Shown piece after piece: positions 1-10,611 of a stretch of DNA of 64,000 nucleotides. The notes under the pieces are model-generated. The model searched no databases and had not been told where the DNA came from. It was given only the letters and a program-made list of their open reading frames with translations. Position 1 is the first letter of the stretch. Each line of letters begins with the position of its first letter. The translations under genes were made by a program, and so were the position numbers. Where the stretch lies: positions 806,001 to 870,000 of the forward strand of contig OZ037929.1 of the NCBI GenBank assembly GCA_964035575.1, written 5' to 3'. The stretch is from Rhynchopus sp. YZ270_cl-10. Its lineage: Eukaryota > Euglenozoa > Diplonemea > Diplonemida > Diplonemidae.

Positions 1-514
1 GCTTGAAGATCTGCACCGCAGCAGACCCAACGGCACCTGCAGCACCGGACACAAACACAGTCTCACCCTCCTTCGGCTCGCCAATGTGCTTGATGGGGAG
101 GTACGCACCCAGACCCGTCAGACCAAGGAAGCCGAGGAACCATGTGAGCTTCACCTTCTCCGAGGGGAAGGCGGGCGTCAGGCCTTCAGCAGCAAGGATC
201 TGCACCTTCCTGAAGGGTATCATGCCGGTCACGAAGGAGCCTGCTGGGTACTTCTCAGACTTCGATGCCTTCACGACACCTGCAGCAAACCCAGACACAG
301 CCTCGTTCAGCTCAAAGGAGGTGATGTAGCCCGTCACGCCGCCGTCCATGCGGGCGCGCATGTACGGGTCCACGCTGAGTGCCTGCATCTCCACAAGCAC
401 CTCACCCTCCTTCAGGTCCGCCTCACTCGGGTCTGCAATGTCGATTTGCTTGAAGTTCTCCAGGGTGGGTGCACCCACGGGGCGCGAGATCAGCTGCCAT
501 TCCTGGTTCGTCAT
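1..514 (-). CDS. NADP-dependent oxidoreductase (MDR superfamily), copy 1, partial
   Basis: This is the N-terminal half of the tandem oxidoreductase; the C-terminal half lies beyond base 1. The start is the ATG at 514-512, giving MTNQEWQLISRPVG, the usual opening of the prostaglandin-reductase/YfmJ-like branch of medium-chain dehydrogenases/reductases. The frame stays open further upstream, but that part is CA-rich spacer and is not conserved in copy 4. The VDPYMR motif near residue 48 is present and agrees with the family. The copy carries the TCTCCGAGG sequence variant shared with copy 3, not the TTTCAGAGG variant of copies 2 and 4. Family assignment is firm; the substrate is unknown. Confidence 0.9.
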   Translation of the reverse strand, partial: MTNQEWQLISRPVGAPTLENFKQIDIADPSEADLKEGEVLVEMQALSVDPYMRARMDGGVTGYITSFELNEAVSGFAAGVVKASKSEKYPAGSFVTGMIPFRKVQILAAEGLTPAFPSEKVKLTWFLGFLGLTGLGAYLPIKHIGEPKEGETVFVSGAAGAVGSAAVQIFK

Positions 515-1761
515 TGTGTTGGGGTTGGTGTGTGGTGTGTGTGAGTTTTCTGCAAGGGTGTGGTTCATCTTTAGCCAACACAACTACGGTGCTGAATATC
601 GTCAACCGCAACATTCTCGTGAGTCAATCCATTCATTTGTGAAGCTAAATGACAGTACAAACGACTCTGGAATGCAGGTACTGGCGGTACGGGATGAGTG
701 TCAAGTGGACATAAATAGTAAAATCATAAGCGGGAAGAGGGGAAGTTTCCATTTTCGTCTAAAATGCAATAAAGAGCAAAATATAGAGAAAAAAAGTGAA
801 GGTGAAACACAAGCGGTCCCAAAGGGACACACAATGCATCTGAAACAAAGTGAAATTCGGTAAGTGGTAATGTGGGTGTCAGTAGGCAGGAAGATGACGG
901 GGGATGTGCCGCTCTTCACACTTCCTTCAAATGCAAAATACCGCTGTTCAATCATTTCACGAATTAAACAAAAACAACAAAAATGAAATAAAAAACAACA
1001 CACAGAGAACATCCAAAGTGCAAGCACCTCTGTGAACACAGGCATCGGGAAAAGAGAAACGTTGGTAAGATGAACCTAAGCCTCTTGTCCTCCCTGACAC
1101 CAAGTGTAACGCGATAAAAAACGCTGTGAAGAAACCACCTCACAACAAAGCAGAACAAAGCAATAAAACAAACCTCGCACACTTGCAACGTTGGTTCAGC
1201 TTGAACGGAGATAGAGCACTAAACCCAACGGAGAAAGTTCGGGAAGAAGTGTGGTAAGCATTTGCGTGCTAAGCCACATCCCCATGAACGAGGCACAAAA
1301 CAAACCCCAACAATGATTTTTGAAGTGTGTGATGGGACAGAAGAACTGTGTTCAGCATGGAATGTTCCATTTTGAACAAAGCTCGTGGACATTGAAAAGT
1401 AAAGCGGAAGGCTCTTCTCCAAGAAGAAGACCCCCAACAACAAAATGGTTCGTAAGGGCACCTGCGTGTGTGTCACCTTGAAGAAAAAACAAAGAAAAAC
1501 ACATGTGTTCTCATGAACGCAAACACTCTGAAGCAGAGTAGTTGGCCTTTGCAGTACAGCTCCCCAAAAGGTTGTAGAATCGAACACCACCTTGTCGGCC
1601 ACGTATGCACCACCTCACTGTGGTCTCCGATCAGAGAACAGAATGAAAATAAAACGGACAAAAGACAAGAGAACAGCAACCTTGAAGCCAGTATATCGAT
1701 TGATTGTTTTAGTCTCATTGCAGAGATTCTCCTGCCGTGCGGTGTTTGTGTGTCATGTGGT

Positions 1762-2778
1762 TCACAGCTTCACAATCATCTTCCCTGTGTTGGTACCGCT
1801 CAGCACACCAATCATCGCCTCAGGCATCTTGTCAAAGCCCTCCATCACCGTCTCCTCAACAACGAAACCATCCTTCGTGCAGAAGCCCATAAGAGTCTCG
1901 ATGGCAGCCTCAAACTCGGCCGCCCATTGAAACACAACGAAACCCTGCATCTTCACGCATTTGAAGATGATGGTGGGCAGGTTGCGGATGGGGTAGGCCT
2001 CCTCCACAGACTTGTTGTTGTACTGCGAGATGGCGCCACAAGCAATGACACGGCCGTTCACTGCAATGTTGTTGAGGACAGCCTCAAGCATGGCACCACC
2101 CACGTTGTCGAAGTAGATGTCAATCCCGTTCGGCATCAGCTCTGCAAGCTTTGCAGTGTAGTTGTCCGTGGTCTTGTAGTTGAAGGCGTCCTCCACACCA
2201 AGCTTCTTCACCATCTCCACCTTGTCGTCGCTTCCCGCACAGCCGTACACCTTGCACCCCATCTGCTTGAAGATCTGCACCGCAGCAGACCCAACGGCAC
2301 CTGCAGCACCGGACACAAACACAGTCTCACCCTCCTTCGGCTCGCCAATGTGCTTGATGGGGAGGTACGCACCCAGACCCGTCAGACCAAGGAAGCCGAG
2401 GAACCATGTGAGCTTCACCTTTTCAGAGGGGAAGGCGGGCGTCAGGCCTTCAGCAGCAAGGATCTGCACCTTCCTGAAGGGTATCATGCCGGTCACGAAG
2501 GAGCCTGCTGGGTACTTCTCAGACTTCGATGCCTTCACGACACCTGCAGCAAACCCAGACACAGCCTCGTTCAGCTCAAAGGAGGTGATGTAGCCCGTCA
2601 CGCCGCCGTCCATGCGGGCGCGCATGTACGGGTCCACGCTGAGTGCCTGCATCTCCACAAGCACCTCACCCTCCTTCAGGTCCGCCTCACTCGGGTCTGC
2701 AATGTTGACCTGCTTGAAGTTCTCCAGGGTGGGTGCACCCACGGGGCGCGAGATCAGCTGCCATTCCTGGTTCGTCAT
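1762..2778 (-). CDS. NADP-dependent oxidoreductase (MDR superfamily), copy 2
   Basis: Complete 338-residue single-exon gene. Visible features are the N-terminal ADH_N_2-type segment with VDPYMR at about 48-53, the Rossmann dinucleotide motif AAGAVG at about 158-163, and FDNVGG at about 223-228. No structural-zinc cysteine cluster is seen, so it belongs with the zinc-independent, NADPH-using reductases (prostaglandin reductase/leukotriene-B4 dehydrogenase-like) that reduce activated carbon-carbon double bonds or quinones; the actual substrate cannot be read from sequence. Length is normal for the family. This copy differs from the others by V-N instead of I-D after FKQ near residue 24. The start was chosen at MTNQEWQ, where homology between all four copies begins. 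Confidence 0.93.
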   Translation of the reverse strand: MTNQEWQLISRPVGAPTLENFKQVNIADPSEADLKEGEVLVEMQALSVDPYMRARMDGGVTGYITSFELNEAVSGFAAGVVKASKSEKYPAGSFVTGMIPFRKVQILAAEGLTPAFPSEKVKLTWFLGFLGLTGLGAYLPIKHIGEPKEGETVFVSGAAGAVGSAAVQIFKQMGCKVYGCAGSDDKVEMVKKLGVEDAFNYKTTDNYTAKLAELMPNGIDIYFDNVGGAMLEAVLNNIAVNGRVIACGAISQYNNKSVEEAYPIRNLPTIIFKCVKMQGFVVFQWAAEFEAAIETLMGFCTKDGFVVEETVMEGFDKMPEAMIGVLSGTNTGKMIVKL

Positions 2779-4031
2779 TGTGTTGGGGTTGGTGTGTGGT
2801 GTGTGGTGTGTGTGTGAGTTTTCTGCAAGGGTGTGGTTCATCTTTAGCCAACACAACTACGGTGCTGAATATCGTCAACCGCAACATTCTCGTGAGTCAA
2901 TCCATTCATTTGTGAAGCTAAATGATAGTACAAACGACTCTGGAATGCAGGCACTGGCGGTACGGGATGAGTGTCAAGTGGACATGAATAGTAAAATCAT
3001 AAGCGGGAAGAGGGGAACTTTCCATTTACGTCTAAAATGCAATAAAGAGCAAAATATAGAGAAAAAAGTGAAGGTGAAACACAAGCGGTCCCAGAGGGAC
3101 ACACAATGCATCTGAAACAAAGTGAAATTCGGTAAGTGGTAATGTGGGTGTCAGTAGGCAGGAAGATGACGGGGGATGTGCCGCTCTTCACACTTCCTTG
3201 AAATGCAAAATACCACTGTTCAATCATTTCACGAATTAAGCTAAAAAGCAGAAACAAAATAAAAACAACACACAGAGAACATCCAAAGTGCAAGCACCTC
3301 TGTGAACACAGGCATCGGGAAAAGAGAAATGTTGGTAAGATGAACCTAAGCCTCTTGTCCTCCCTGACACCAAGTGTAACGCGATAAAAAACGCTGTGAA
3401 GAAACCACCTCACAACAAAGCAGAACAAAGCAATAAAACAAACCTCGCACACTTGCAACGTTGGTTCAGCTTGAACGGAGATAGAGCACTAAACCCAACG
3501 GAGAAAGTTCGGGAAGAAGTGTGGTAAGCATTTGCGTGCTAAGCCACATCCCCATGAACGAGGCACAAAACAAACCCCAACAATGATTTTTGAAGTGTGT
3601 GATGGGACAGAAGAACTGTGTTCAGCATGGAATGTTCCATTTTGAACAAAGCTCGTGGACATTGAAAAGTAAAGCGGAAGGCTCTTCTCCAAGAAGAAGA
3701 CCCCCAACAACAAAATGGTTCGTAAGGGCACCTGCGTGTGTGTCACCTTGAAGAAAAAACAAAGAAAAACACATGTGTTCTCATGAACGCAAACACTCTG
3801 AAGCAGAGTAGTTGGCCTTTGCAGTACAGCTCCCCAAAAGGTTGTAGAATCGAACACCACCTTGTCGGCCACGTATGCACCACCTCACTGTGGTCTCCGA
3901 TCAGAGAACAGAATGAAAATAAAACGGACAAAAGACAAGAGAACAGCAACCTTGAAGCCAGTATATCGATTGATTGTTTTAGTCTCATTGCAGAGATTCT
4001 CCTGCCGTGCGGTGTTTGTGTGTCATGTGGT

Positions 4032-5048
4032 TCACAGCTTCACAATCATCTTCCCTGTGTTGGTACCGCTCAGCACACCAATCATCGCCTCAGGCATCTT
4101 GTCAAAGCCCTCCATCACCGTCTCCTCAACAACGAAACCATCCTTCGTGCAGAAGCCCATAAGAGTCTCGATGGCAGCCTCAAACTCGGCCGCCCATTGA
4201 AACACAACGAAACCCTGCATCTTCACGCATTTGAAGATGATGGTGGGCAGGTTGCGGATGGGGTAGGCCTCCTCCACAGACTTGTTGTTGTACTGCGAGA
4301 TGGCGCCACAAGCAATGACACGGCCGTTCACTGCAATGTTGTTGAGGACAGCCTCAAGCATGGCACCACCCACGTTGTCGAAGTAGATGTCAATCCCGTT
4401 CGGCATCAGCTCTGCAAGCTTTGCAGTGTAGTTGTCCGTGGTCTTGTAGTTGAAGGCGTCCTCCACACCAAGCTTCTTCACCATCTCCACCTTGTCGTCG
4501 CTTCCCGCACAGCCGTACACCTTGCACCCCATCTGCTTGAAGATCTGCACCGCAGCAGACCCAACGGCACCTGCAGCACCGGACACAAACACAGTCTCAC
4601 CCTCCTTCGGCTCGCCAATGTGCTTGATGGGGAGGTACGCACCCAGACCCGTCAGACCAAGGAAGCCGAGGAACCATGTGAGCTTCACCTTCTCCGAGGG
4701 GAAGGCGGGCGTCAGGCCTTCAGCAGCAAGGATCTGCACCTTCCTGAAGGGTATCATGCCGGTCACGAAGGAGCCTGCTGGGTACTTCTCAGACTTCGAT
4801 GCCTTCACGACACCTGCAGCAAACCCAGACACAGCCTCGTTCAGCTCAAAGGAGGTGATGTAGCCCGTCACGCCGCCGTCCATGCGGGCGCGCATGTACG
4901 GGTCCACGCTGAGTGCCTGCATCTCCACAAGCACCTCACCCTCCTTCAGGTCCGCCTCACTCGGGTCTGCAATGTCGATTTGCTTGAAGTTCTCCAGGGT
5001 GGGTGCACCCACGGGGCGCGAGATCAGCTGCCATTCCTGGTTCGTCAT
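4032..5048 (-). CDS. NADP-dependent oxidoreductase (MDR superfamily), copy 3
   Basis: Complete 338-residue gene, nearly identical to copy 2 and, as far as copy 1 can be seen, to copy 1. It has the same motifs (VDPYMR, AAGAVG, FDNVGG). It shares the TCTCCGAGG coding variant with copy 1, and its upstream spacer also matches the spacer upstream of copy 1 rather than that of copy 2. Such near-identity suggests recent duplication or gene conversion, with gene dosage as a plausible result. The start is MTNQEWQ at 5048. Confidence 0.93.
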   Translation of the reverse strand: MTNQEWQLISRPVGAPTLENFKQIDIADPSEADLKEGEVLVEMQALSVDPYMRARMDGGVTGYITSFELNEAVSGFAAGVVKASKSEKYPAGSFVTGMIPFRKVQILAAEGLTPAFPSEKVKLTWFLGFLGLTGLGAYLPIKHIGEPKEGETVFVSGAAGAVGSAAVQIFKQMGCKVYGCAGSDDKVEMVKKLGVEDAFNYKTTDNYTAKLAELMPNGIDIYFDNVGGAMLEAVLNNIAVNGRVIACGAISQYNNKSVEEAYPIRNLPTIIFKCVKMQGFVVFQWAAEFEAAIETLMGFCTKDGFVVEETVMEGFDKMPEAMIGVLSGTNTGKMIVKL

Positions 5049-6091
5049 TGTGTTGGGGTTGGTGTGTGGTGTGTGTGAGTTTTCTGCAAGGGTGTGGTTC
5101 ATCTTTAGCCAACACAACTACGGTGCTGAATATCGTCAACCGCAACATTCTCGTGAGTCAATCCATTCATTTGTGAAGCTAAATGACAGTACAAACGACT
5201 CTGGAATGCAGGTACTGGCGGTACGGGATGAGTGTCAAGTGGACATAAATAGTAAAATCATAAGCGGGAAGAGGGGAAGTTTCCATTTTCGTCTAAAATG
5301 CAATAAAGAGCAAAATATAGAGAAAAAAAGTGAAGGTGAAACACAAGCGGTCCCAAAGGGACACACAATGCATCTGAAACAAAGTGAAATTCGGTAAGTG
5401 GTAATGTGGGTGTCAGTAGGCAGGAAGATGACGGGGGATGTGCCGCTCTTCACACTTCCTTCAAATGCAAAATACCGCTGTTCAATCATTTCACGAATTA
5501 AACAAAAACAACAAAAATGAAATAAAAAACAACACACAGAGAACATCCAAAGTGCAAGCACCTCTGTGAACACAGGCATCGGGAAAAGAGAAACGTTGGT
5601 AAGATGAACCTAAGCCTCTTGTCCTCCCTGACACCAAGTGTAACGCGATAAAAAACGCTGTGAAGAAACCACCTCACAACAAAGCAGAACAAAGCAATAA
5701 AACAAACCTCGCACACTTGCAACGTTGGTTCAGCTTGAACGGAGATAGAGCACTAAACCCAACGGAGAAAGTTCGGGAAGAAGTGTGGTAAGCATTTGCG
5801 TGCTAAGCCACATCCCCATGAACGAGGCACAAAACAAACCCCAACAATGATTTTTGAAGTGTGTGATGGGACAGAAGAACTGTGTTCAGCATGGAATGTT
5901 CCATTTTGAACAAAGCTCGTGGACATTGAAAAGTAAAGCGGAAGGCTCTTCCCCAAGAAGAAGACCCCCAACAACAAAAAGGTTCGCAAGGTCACCTGCG
6001 TGCGTGTCACCTTGAAGAAAAAACAAAGAAAAACACATGTGTTCTCATTGCAGAGATTCTCCTGCCGTGCGGTGTTTGTGTGTCATGTGGT

Positions 6092-7515
6092 TCACAGCTT
6101 CACAATCATCTTCCCTGTGTTGGTACCGCTCAGCACACCAATCATCGCCTCAGGCATCTTGTCAAAGCCCTCCATCACCGTCTCCTCAACAACGAAACCA
6201 TCCTTCGTGCAGAAGCCCATAAGAGTCTCGATGGCAGCCTCAAACTCGGCCGCCCATTGAAACACAACGAAACCCTGCATCTTCACGCATTTGAAGATGA
6301 TGGTGGGCAGGTTGCGGATGGGGTAGGCCTCCTCCACAGACTTGTTGTTGTACTGCGAGATGGCGCCACAAGCAATGACACGGCCGTTCACTGCAATGTT
6401 GTTGAGGACAGCCTCAAGCATGGCACCACCCACGTTGTCGAAGTAGATGTCAATCCCGTTCGGCATCAGCTCTGCAAGCTTTGCAGTGTAGTTGTCCGTG
6501 GTCTTGTAGTTGAAGGCGTCCTCCACACCAAGCTTCTTCACCATCTCCACCTTGTCGTCGCTTCCCGCACAGCCGTACACCTTGCACCCCATCTGCTTGA
6601 AGATCTGCACCGCAGCAGACCCAACGGCACCTGCAGCACCGGACACAAACACAGTCTCACCCTCCTTCGGCTCGCCAATGTGCTTGATGGGGAGGTACGC
6701 ACCCAGACCCGTCAGACCAAGGAAGCCGAGGAACCATGTGAGCTTCACCTTTTCAGAGGGGAAGGCGGGCGTCAGGCCTTCAGCAGCAAGGATCTGCACC
6801 TTCCTGAAGGGTATCATGCCGGTCACGAAGGAGCCTGCTGGGTACTTCTCAGACTTCGATGCCTTCACGACACCTGCAGCAAACCCAGACACAGCCTCGT
6901 TCAGCTCAAAGGAGGTGATGTAGCCCGTCACGCCGCCGTCCATGCGGGCGCGCATGTACGGGTCCACGCTGAGTGCCTGCATCTCCACAAGCACCTCACC
7001 CTCCTTCAGGTCCGCCTCACTCGGGTCTGCAATGTCGATTTGCTTGAAGTTCTCCAGGGTGGGTGCACCCACGGGGCGCGAGATCAGCTGCCATTCCTGG
7101 TTCGTCATTGTGTTGGGGTTGGTCTCCTCGACCTTCTCCTCAGTCTTGGTCTCCTCCTTCTTTTCCTCCTTCTTCTGCTCCTTGGCAGGGGCGTTCTCGG
7201 GGACGGGCTTGGTAGGCTGCTTCTTGCCGTCGTTGGCAGGCTGTAGTGGGTGGGGAGGATATAAGGGTGTGATGGATATATGAAGGGGGAAAGGGAGGAA
7301 AGAAAAAGAAGAGCTAAAAAGTGGCAAAAACGCCACCGTTCTCTGCGGGGTTATCGAAACCCACAGAGAGCACTTCATTTTCTGTAGCAAAAATAAAAAG
7401 CAAAAAAAATATAATACTGGTTGAGATGGATGTACCTCAAAGGGATAGGGTGGGTAGGGAATAGAAGGGGACAGGGATGGGTGTGCTTGCATACCTTGCT
7501 CTCTGTGCAACCCAT
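6092..7515 (-). CDS. NADP-dependent oxidoreductase copy 4 with spliced MGC acylation exon
   Basis: Two exons are proposed. Exon 1 (7515-7495) encodes MGCTESK. The intron (7494-7241) begins GTATGC and ends CTACAG. Exon 2 (7240-6092) continues in the same phase with PANDGKKQPTK and a Lys/Glu-rich linker of 44 residues before the common MTNQEWQ domain. The product would be 389 residues. Gly2-Cys3 with Ser6-Lys7 is a classical N-myristoylation plus palmitoylation signal, so this copy probably sits on a membrane (plasma or flagellar), unlike copies 1-3, which lack the exon. It is first in the array in transcription direction and may be the ancestral gene; copies 1-3 share only the last ~18 bases upstream of MTNQ. 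The splice is inferred from consensus, phase and sense of the product; no transcript is available. Confidence 0.85.
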
Positions 7516-7785
7516 TAGATGACTTTGTTGTGTGTGAGGAGGGTTCTTGGAGGGGGTTAAGGTTGGGCTATTGGGGGGGTGAGGTGTTGTGTGGGAGGGA
7601 GAAGAAAGGGGTTGGGGATGGAAAATTGCAGATTCAGACTTAATCTTTTTGGAGCATTCCAAAGAAGACAATGCAGTACAAGACCGCTTTGCGTGGCAGC
7701 TACCTGGCCTTAGCAATAAAAAGAGAAGTTGAAAGTGCAAATGCCTCCCCGTTCATCGATGGACGCAGGCACTGGAAAAAAAGAA

Positions 7786-7950
7786 TATCGTCAACCGCAA
7801 CATTCTCGTGAGTCAATCCATTCATTTGTGAAGCTAAATGATAGTACAAACGAAATGGCTGGAATGCAGGCACTGGCGGTACGGGATGAGTGTCAAGTGG
7901 ACATGAATGGCAAAATCATAAGCGGGAAGAGGGGAACTTTCCATTTTTGG
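7786..7950. repeat. Remnant of the array spacer upstream of copy 4
   Basis: About 165 bases match the spacer at 2862-3030, so the array homology resumes upstream of copy 4 after the 5' exon/intron region (7241-7785), which has no counterpart in the other spacers. The variants match the spacer upstream of copy 2 (GATAG, GCACTGG, ATGAAT). Confidence 0.85.
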
Positions 7951-8102
7951 CTTTTTAAATTTTTGCAATACGCGTTTCAAAAACTGAGTGCCCGCAAGGG
8001 AGTGGGCAGGTATCAACACTGGGTGAGATGGGTATCGATCTCAGGAGGGTTTTGCAAAGCATAGGACCTGCCAGCCAATAAACAGAAAACTAAGGAAGCG
8101 AA

Positions 8103-8142
8103 GTTTATAGTGCCAACGCCTCTGGGACGCAGGCACTGCCAC
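8103..8142 (+). repeat. Hairpin repeat family B
   Basis: A 6-bp stem AGTGCC (8109-8114) / GGCACT (8132-8137) encloses AACGCCTCTGGGACGCA. Related copies are at about 7734-7776, 14447-14490 and 14895-14925, plus degenerate ones in the array spacers near 1017, 3290 and 5550. Function unknown. Confidence 0.5.
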
Positions 8143-8417
8143 TCCGCGGACGTAAAGAACAAACATACAACGTGTATGGACATCGAGAATGTGATGAAAA
8201 CACTGACAAACCGAAAAAGTTTGCACCTACACTGGATGGGTACAGATATTTGGCCAGGCAGAACGTTGTGAAACTAATAATGGTACAAAATAACGACCTT
8301 TGTGTATAAAGACACACAAAAAAAGAAGAAGCAAAGTAAAATAAAAACGAAAGGGTTATATGTCAGGCTTTAGCATTCAACCAGCCTTGGAATTTTTAGT
8401 TGTTTAGAAGATGAATG

Positions 8418-8487
8418 CACACACACACACACACATCTTGGGGCCATATTCTGCGCAAGAATTACCCCCAGTAGTTATCAAGACACA
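8418..8487 (+). repeat. Hairpin repeat family L, copy 1
   Basis: A CA-dinucleotide run leads into a hairpin with nested stems GGGG/CCCC and ATTCT/AGAAT around a GCGCA loop, followed by AGTAGTTATCAA and more CACA. It lies about 140 bases past the stop codon of the ankyrin gene (minus strand). Two more copies lie downstream of the large EGF-repeat gene. Confidence 0.65.
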
Positions 8488-8626
8488 CGCGTGCGTACTG
8501 TTATTCATTTTCCGTGCGGGGCACACTGGGAAAAGCGTTTCAGGAAGACAGATAGACGTATGTCATCCTGAAATAAAGAAAAGTAGCATTTTTTTTTACC
8601 CCCCGAGTCCCGCCGTTCACATAAGA

Positions 8627-10063
8627 TCAGCACTGCAGCGGGCACACCTCCCGCCCTTTGGTGTCCCTCCTGCCTGACATCCGTTTGCTGGTGAGCTTTC
8701 CTTTGTGCTTCGCGGTGCGTGCCTGCACCTGCTTTTGTACGTCAACTGGCTTGGCCCTGCCCCCTTTGCCCCCCTTTGCGCGCCCTGTATAATACAATCT
8801 GTCGTAGCCACAGTCGTCACCTAACCCGGTTGCGTCCAGGGAAGAGGTGTCAGGGCGTCTGCCGGTTGGTGTGAGTTCGTGCAGCTTGAGGAGGTGTGCA
8901 GCAGAGATGCCGCGGACGTCTTCTATCAAGAGGTCTGCACCGTGTGCAGCAAGAGAGCGGACGTCGTGCCATTGCTTGTGGGTGGCTGCGTGGAGAGCCG
9001 CGGTGCAGCCATCGCTGTCAACGAAGTTCACAGGCGCGCCCCATCGGAGTACCAACGCCAATGTCTCTGAACACCGTGCAATGACGGCAGCGTGCAGAAG
9101 GGTTCTCTGCGGCAGGAGGTCCACCTTGCGGACCTGGTGCTGCCAGCTGAGCGAGATGTCCTCCTCCAGCTCCGCTGCCCCCACCACCCCAGCATGGTCT
9201 CTATTGAAATCAGCCAAGAACGCTGCCTCATGCAACCCCTTCAACCCCAGCAAATGCTGCTTCGTCACCCCAGGAGGACCAGCAGGGAGCCTCATCCCCC
9301 ATGCGAACAGCCTCAGCGAGAGGTGCTCCCAGCCGGAAAACATCGCGAAATAGCTTTCATGCATCGACGGCAGTAGTGACTTTGTACCCCCATTTCCTGT
9401 CCCCTGCAGCATCAACCACGTAACCATCCTTTCGTTCCCTGCTCTACTAGTAAAATGAATGAGTAGGTCGAACCTTAAACCCTGCTTCTCTTCTTCAGAG
9501 AGTACCAGGAGATGGGTAAGCGCATAGTCGAGAACCGTGGGGGTAAGGAAATAGCAGCATGCGGCTTTGAGCTCTTCTGGGGTAAAGGTGTAGGCTTCGG
9601 TCAGGAAGCGGAGCGTGGCGATGTGCCCGCCAGCAGAGTACAGCATGTACTGGGTTTCCTCACGCGAGAACGGCACGTCGGCATCGTAGATGAGTTGTAC
9701 TGTGTCCATGTCGTTGTTCCGAAGGGCCTCGCGCATGGCATACTCGTAGCTCGGCAGGTCGGGCTCCACCCCACGCTGTTTCAGCTGTAGTTCTGCCACC
9801 TTCGAAGTACTCCCTTCAACAGAAAGCGCGACAACATCCCCACAGCTCAGATTCGTGTCTGCGAGGAGTGTGTCATCCCCAGCCTCAATGGTCGCCCCCG
9901 ACTCCAATACTGCACTCAAAAACTCCCGGCACATCTCGACAGACACATCGGTCAGCACCGTTCCCGCATACTCCGCGCAGATTTCGTGAAGATCTGCGCA
10001 CGTCGCGTCTAAGGGCACCTCAAGGAGACCGCGCTCCCCATTGAGCTCTGCAGTGAGCTCCAT
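8627..10063 (-). CDS. Ankyrin-repeat protein
   Basis: A 478-residue single-exon gene. Residues about 320-420 hold two recognisable ankyrin-type helices-turn repeats (RTLLHAAVIARCSETL..., then GCTAALHAATHKQWHDV with HGADLLIEDVRGISAAHLL), a protein-binding fold. The first ~90 residues begin with a stretch that could be ubiquitin-like (a beta-rich start and a hydrophobic GDVVALSVEG end), but this is only a resemblance. The C-terminus from about 430 is basic (many Lys/Arg and Gly), possibly for nuclear localisation or nucleic-acid binding. Codon use and GC content match the neighbouring host genes. No specific function can be named. Confidence 0.8.
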   Translation of the reverse strand: MELTAELNGERGLLEVPLDATCADLHEICAEYAGTVLTDVSVEMCREFLSAVLESGATIEAGDDTLLADTNLSCGDVVALSVEGSTSKVAELQLKQRGVEPDLPSYEYAMREALRNNDMDTVQLIYDADVPFSREETQYMLYSAGGHIATLRFLTEAYTFTPEELKAACCYFLTPTVLDYALTHLLVLSEEEKQGLRFDLLIHFTSRAGNERMVTWLMLQGTGNGGTKSLLPSMHESYFAMFSGWEHLSLRLFAWGMRLPAGPPGVTKQHLLGLKGLHEAAFLADFNRDHAGVVGAAELEEDISLSWQHQVRKVDLLPQRTLLHAAVIARCSETLALVLRWGAPVNFVDSDGCTAALHAATHKQWHDVRSLAAHGADLLIEDVRGISAAHLLKLHELTPTGRRPDTSSLDATGLGDDCGYDRLYYTGRAKGGKGGRAKPVDVQKQVQARTAKHKGKLTSKRMSGRRDTKGREVCPLQC

Positions 10064-10611
10064 TTGGGGAGGAAGAGGGAGAAAGGGAAGAGGGGGTTGG
10101 TAGGGTTGAAGAAAAGGAGGGAGAAGGGGGAGGGGAGAGGGGAAGGAGCTGTTGGTGGGGGGGTTAGGTTAGCGATGTTATTAGTGTGGGGAAACCATTT
10201 GAAAGAAAAGTTTATATGATGATCCTAAGCCTCTCGTGCTTAGTCACCTTATCATATTCGTTATCGCACAGCATCAGCTGCGCTGGCTTCTACAAATTTG
10301 TTGTCAGGGATGATGTCATTTCCCCAGCCGGAGTTCGTAATTTTGGCACGTACGATGACGTGTTCGAGCATGTGCATGGTGTAGCGCGGGTACGTAAAAA
10401 CTTTGAAAAGAATAGGTTTGAAAGGCTTGAAAAAAAACCCCCTTTTTTTTTCCAAATTTGTTTTTGCTTTTTTTTTTTGTGATTGCCACACAACGAAAAT
10501 ATTTTTTTTCTTCAATTTTTTACTTTTTTTTCCAACACTCCACCCACCCCCTATTTTTTTCTCCACAAAAGGTTAGAATTGCTTTTAAAAAAATGAGGGG
10601 CAAAAACCAAA
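10064..10611. other. Intergenic region with family A hairpin
   Basis: A 550-base gap between Pelota and the ankyrin gene. It is G-rich near 10064-10170, T-rich near 10440-10560, and holds one family A hairpin at 10211-10250. No gene is seen. Confidence 0.6.
10211..10250 (+). repeat. Hairpin repeat family A, copy 1
   Basis: Core ATGATGATC is followed by stem CTAAGC (10225-10230), the 7-base loop CTCTCGT and stem GCTTAG (10238-10243), then TCACCTT. It is the clearest member of the family. Confidence 0.8.

Larger units (their letters stand above)
1..6594. repeat. Tandem gene array, ~2.27-kb unit, three full units
   Basis: The same sequence recurs with offsets of 2264, 2270 and 2060 bases (the segment starting at base 1 returns at 2265, 4535 and 6595). 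Each unit holds one oxidoreductase gene and a ~1.25-kb spacer. The third unit is 210 bases shorter; the missing part of the spacer (around 6046) is bounded in the full units by a short TCTCAT direct repeat, pointing to a slippage or microhomology deletion. Units 1 and 3 share variants, as do unit 2 and copy 4. Spacers contain degenerate copies of hairpin families A and B described below but no convincing gene. Confidence 0.95.

Noticed and set aside
1468-5078. Long plus-strand open frames (about 445-450 codons) opposite the oxidoreductase genes
   Set aside because: They are antisense shadows of GC-rich coding sequence; His/Leu-rich with no known domain.
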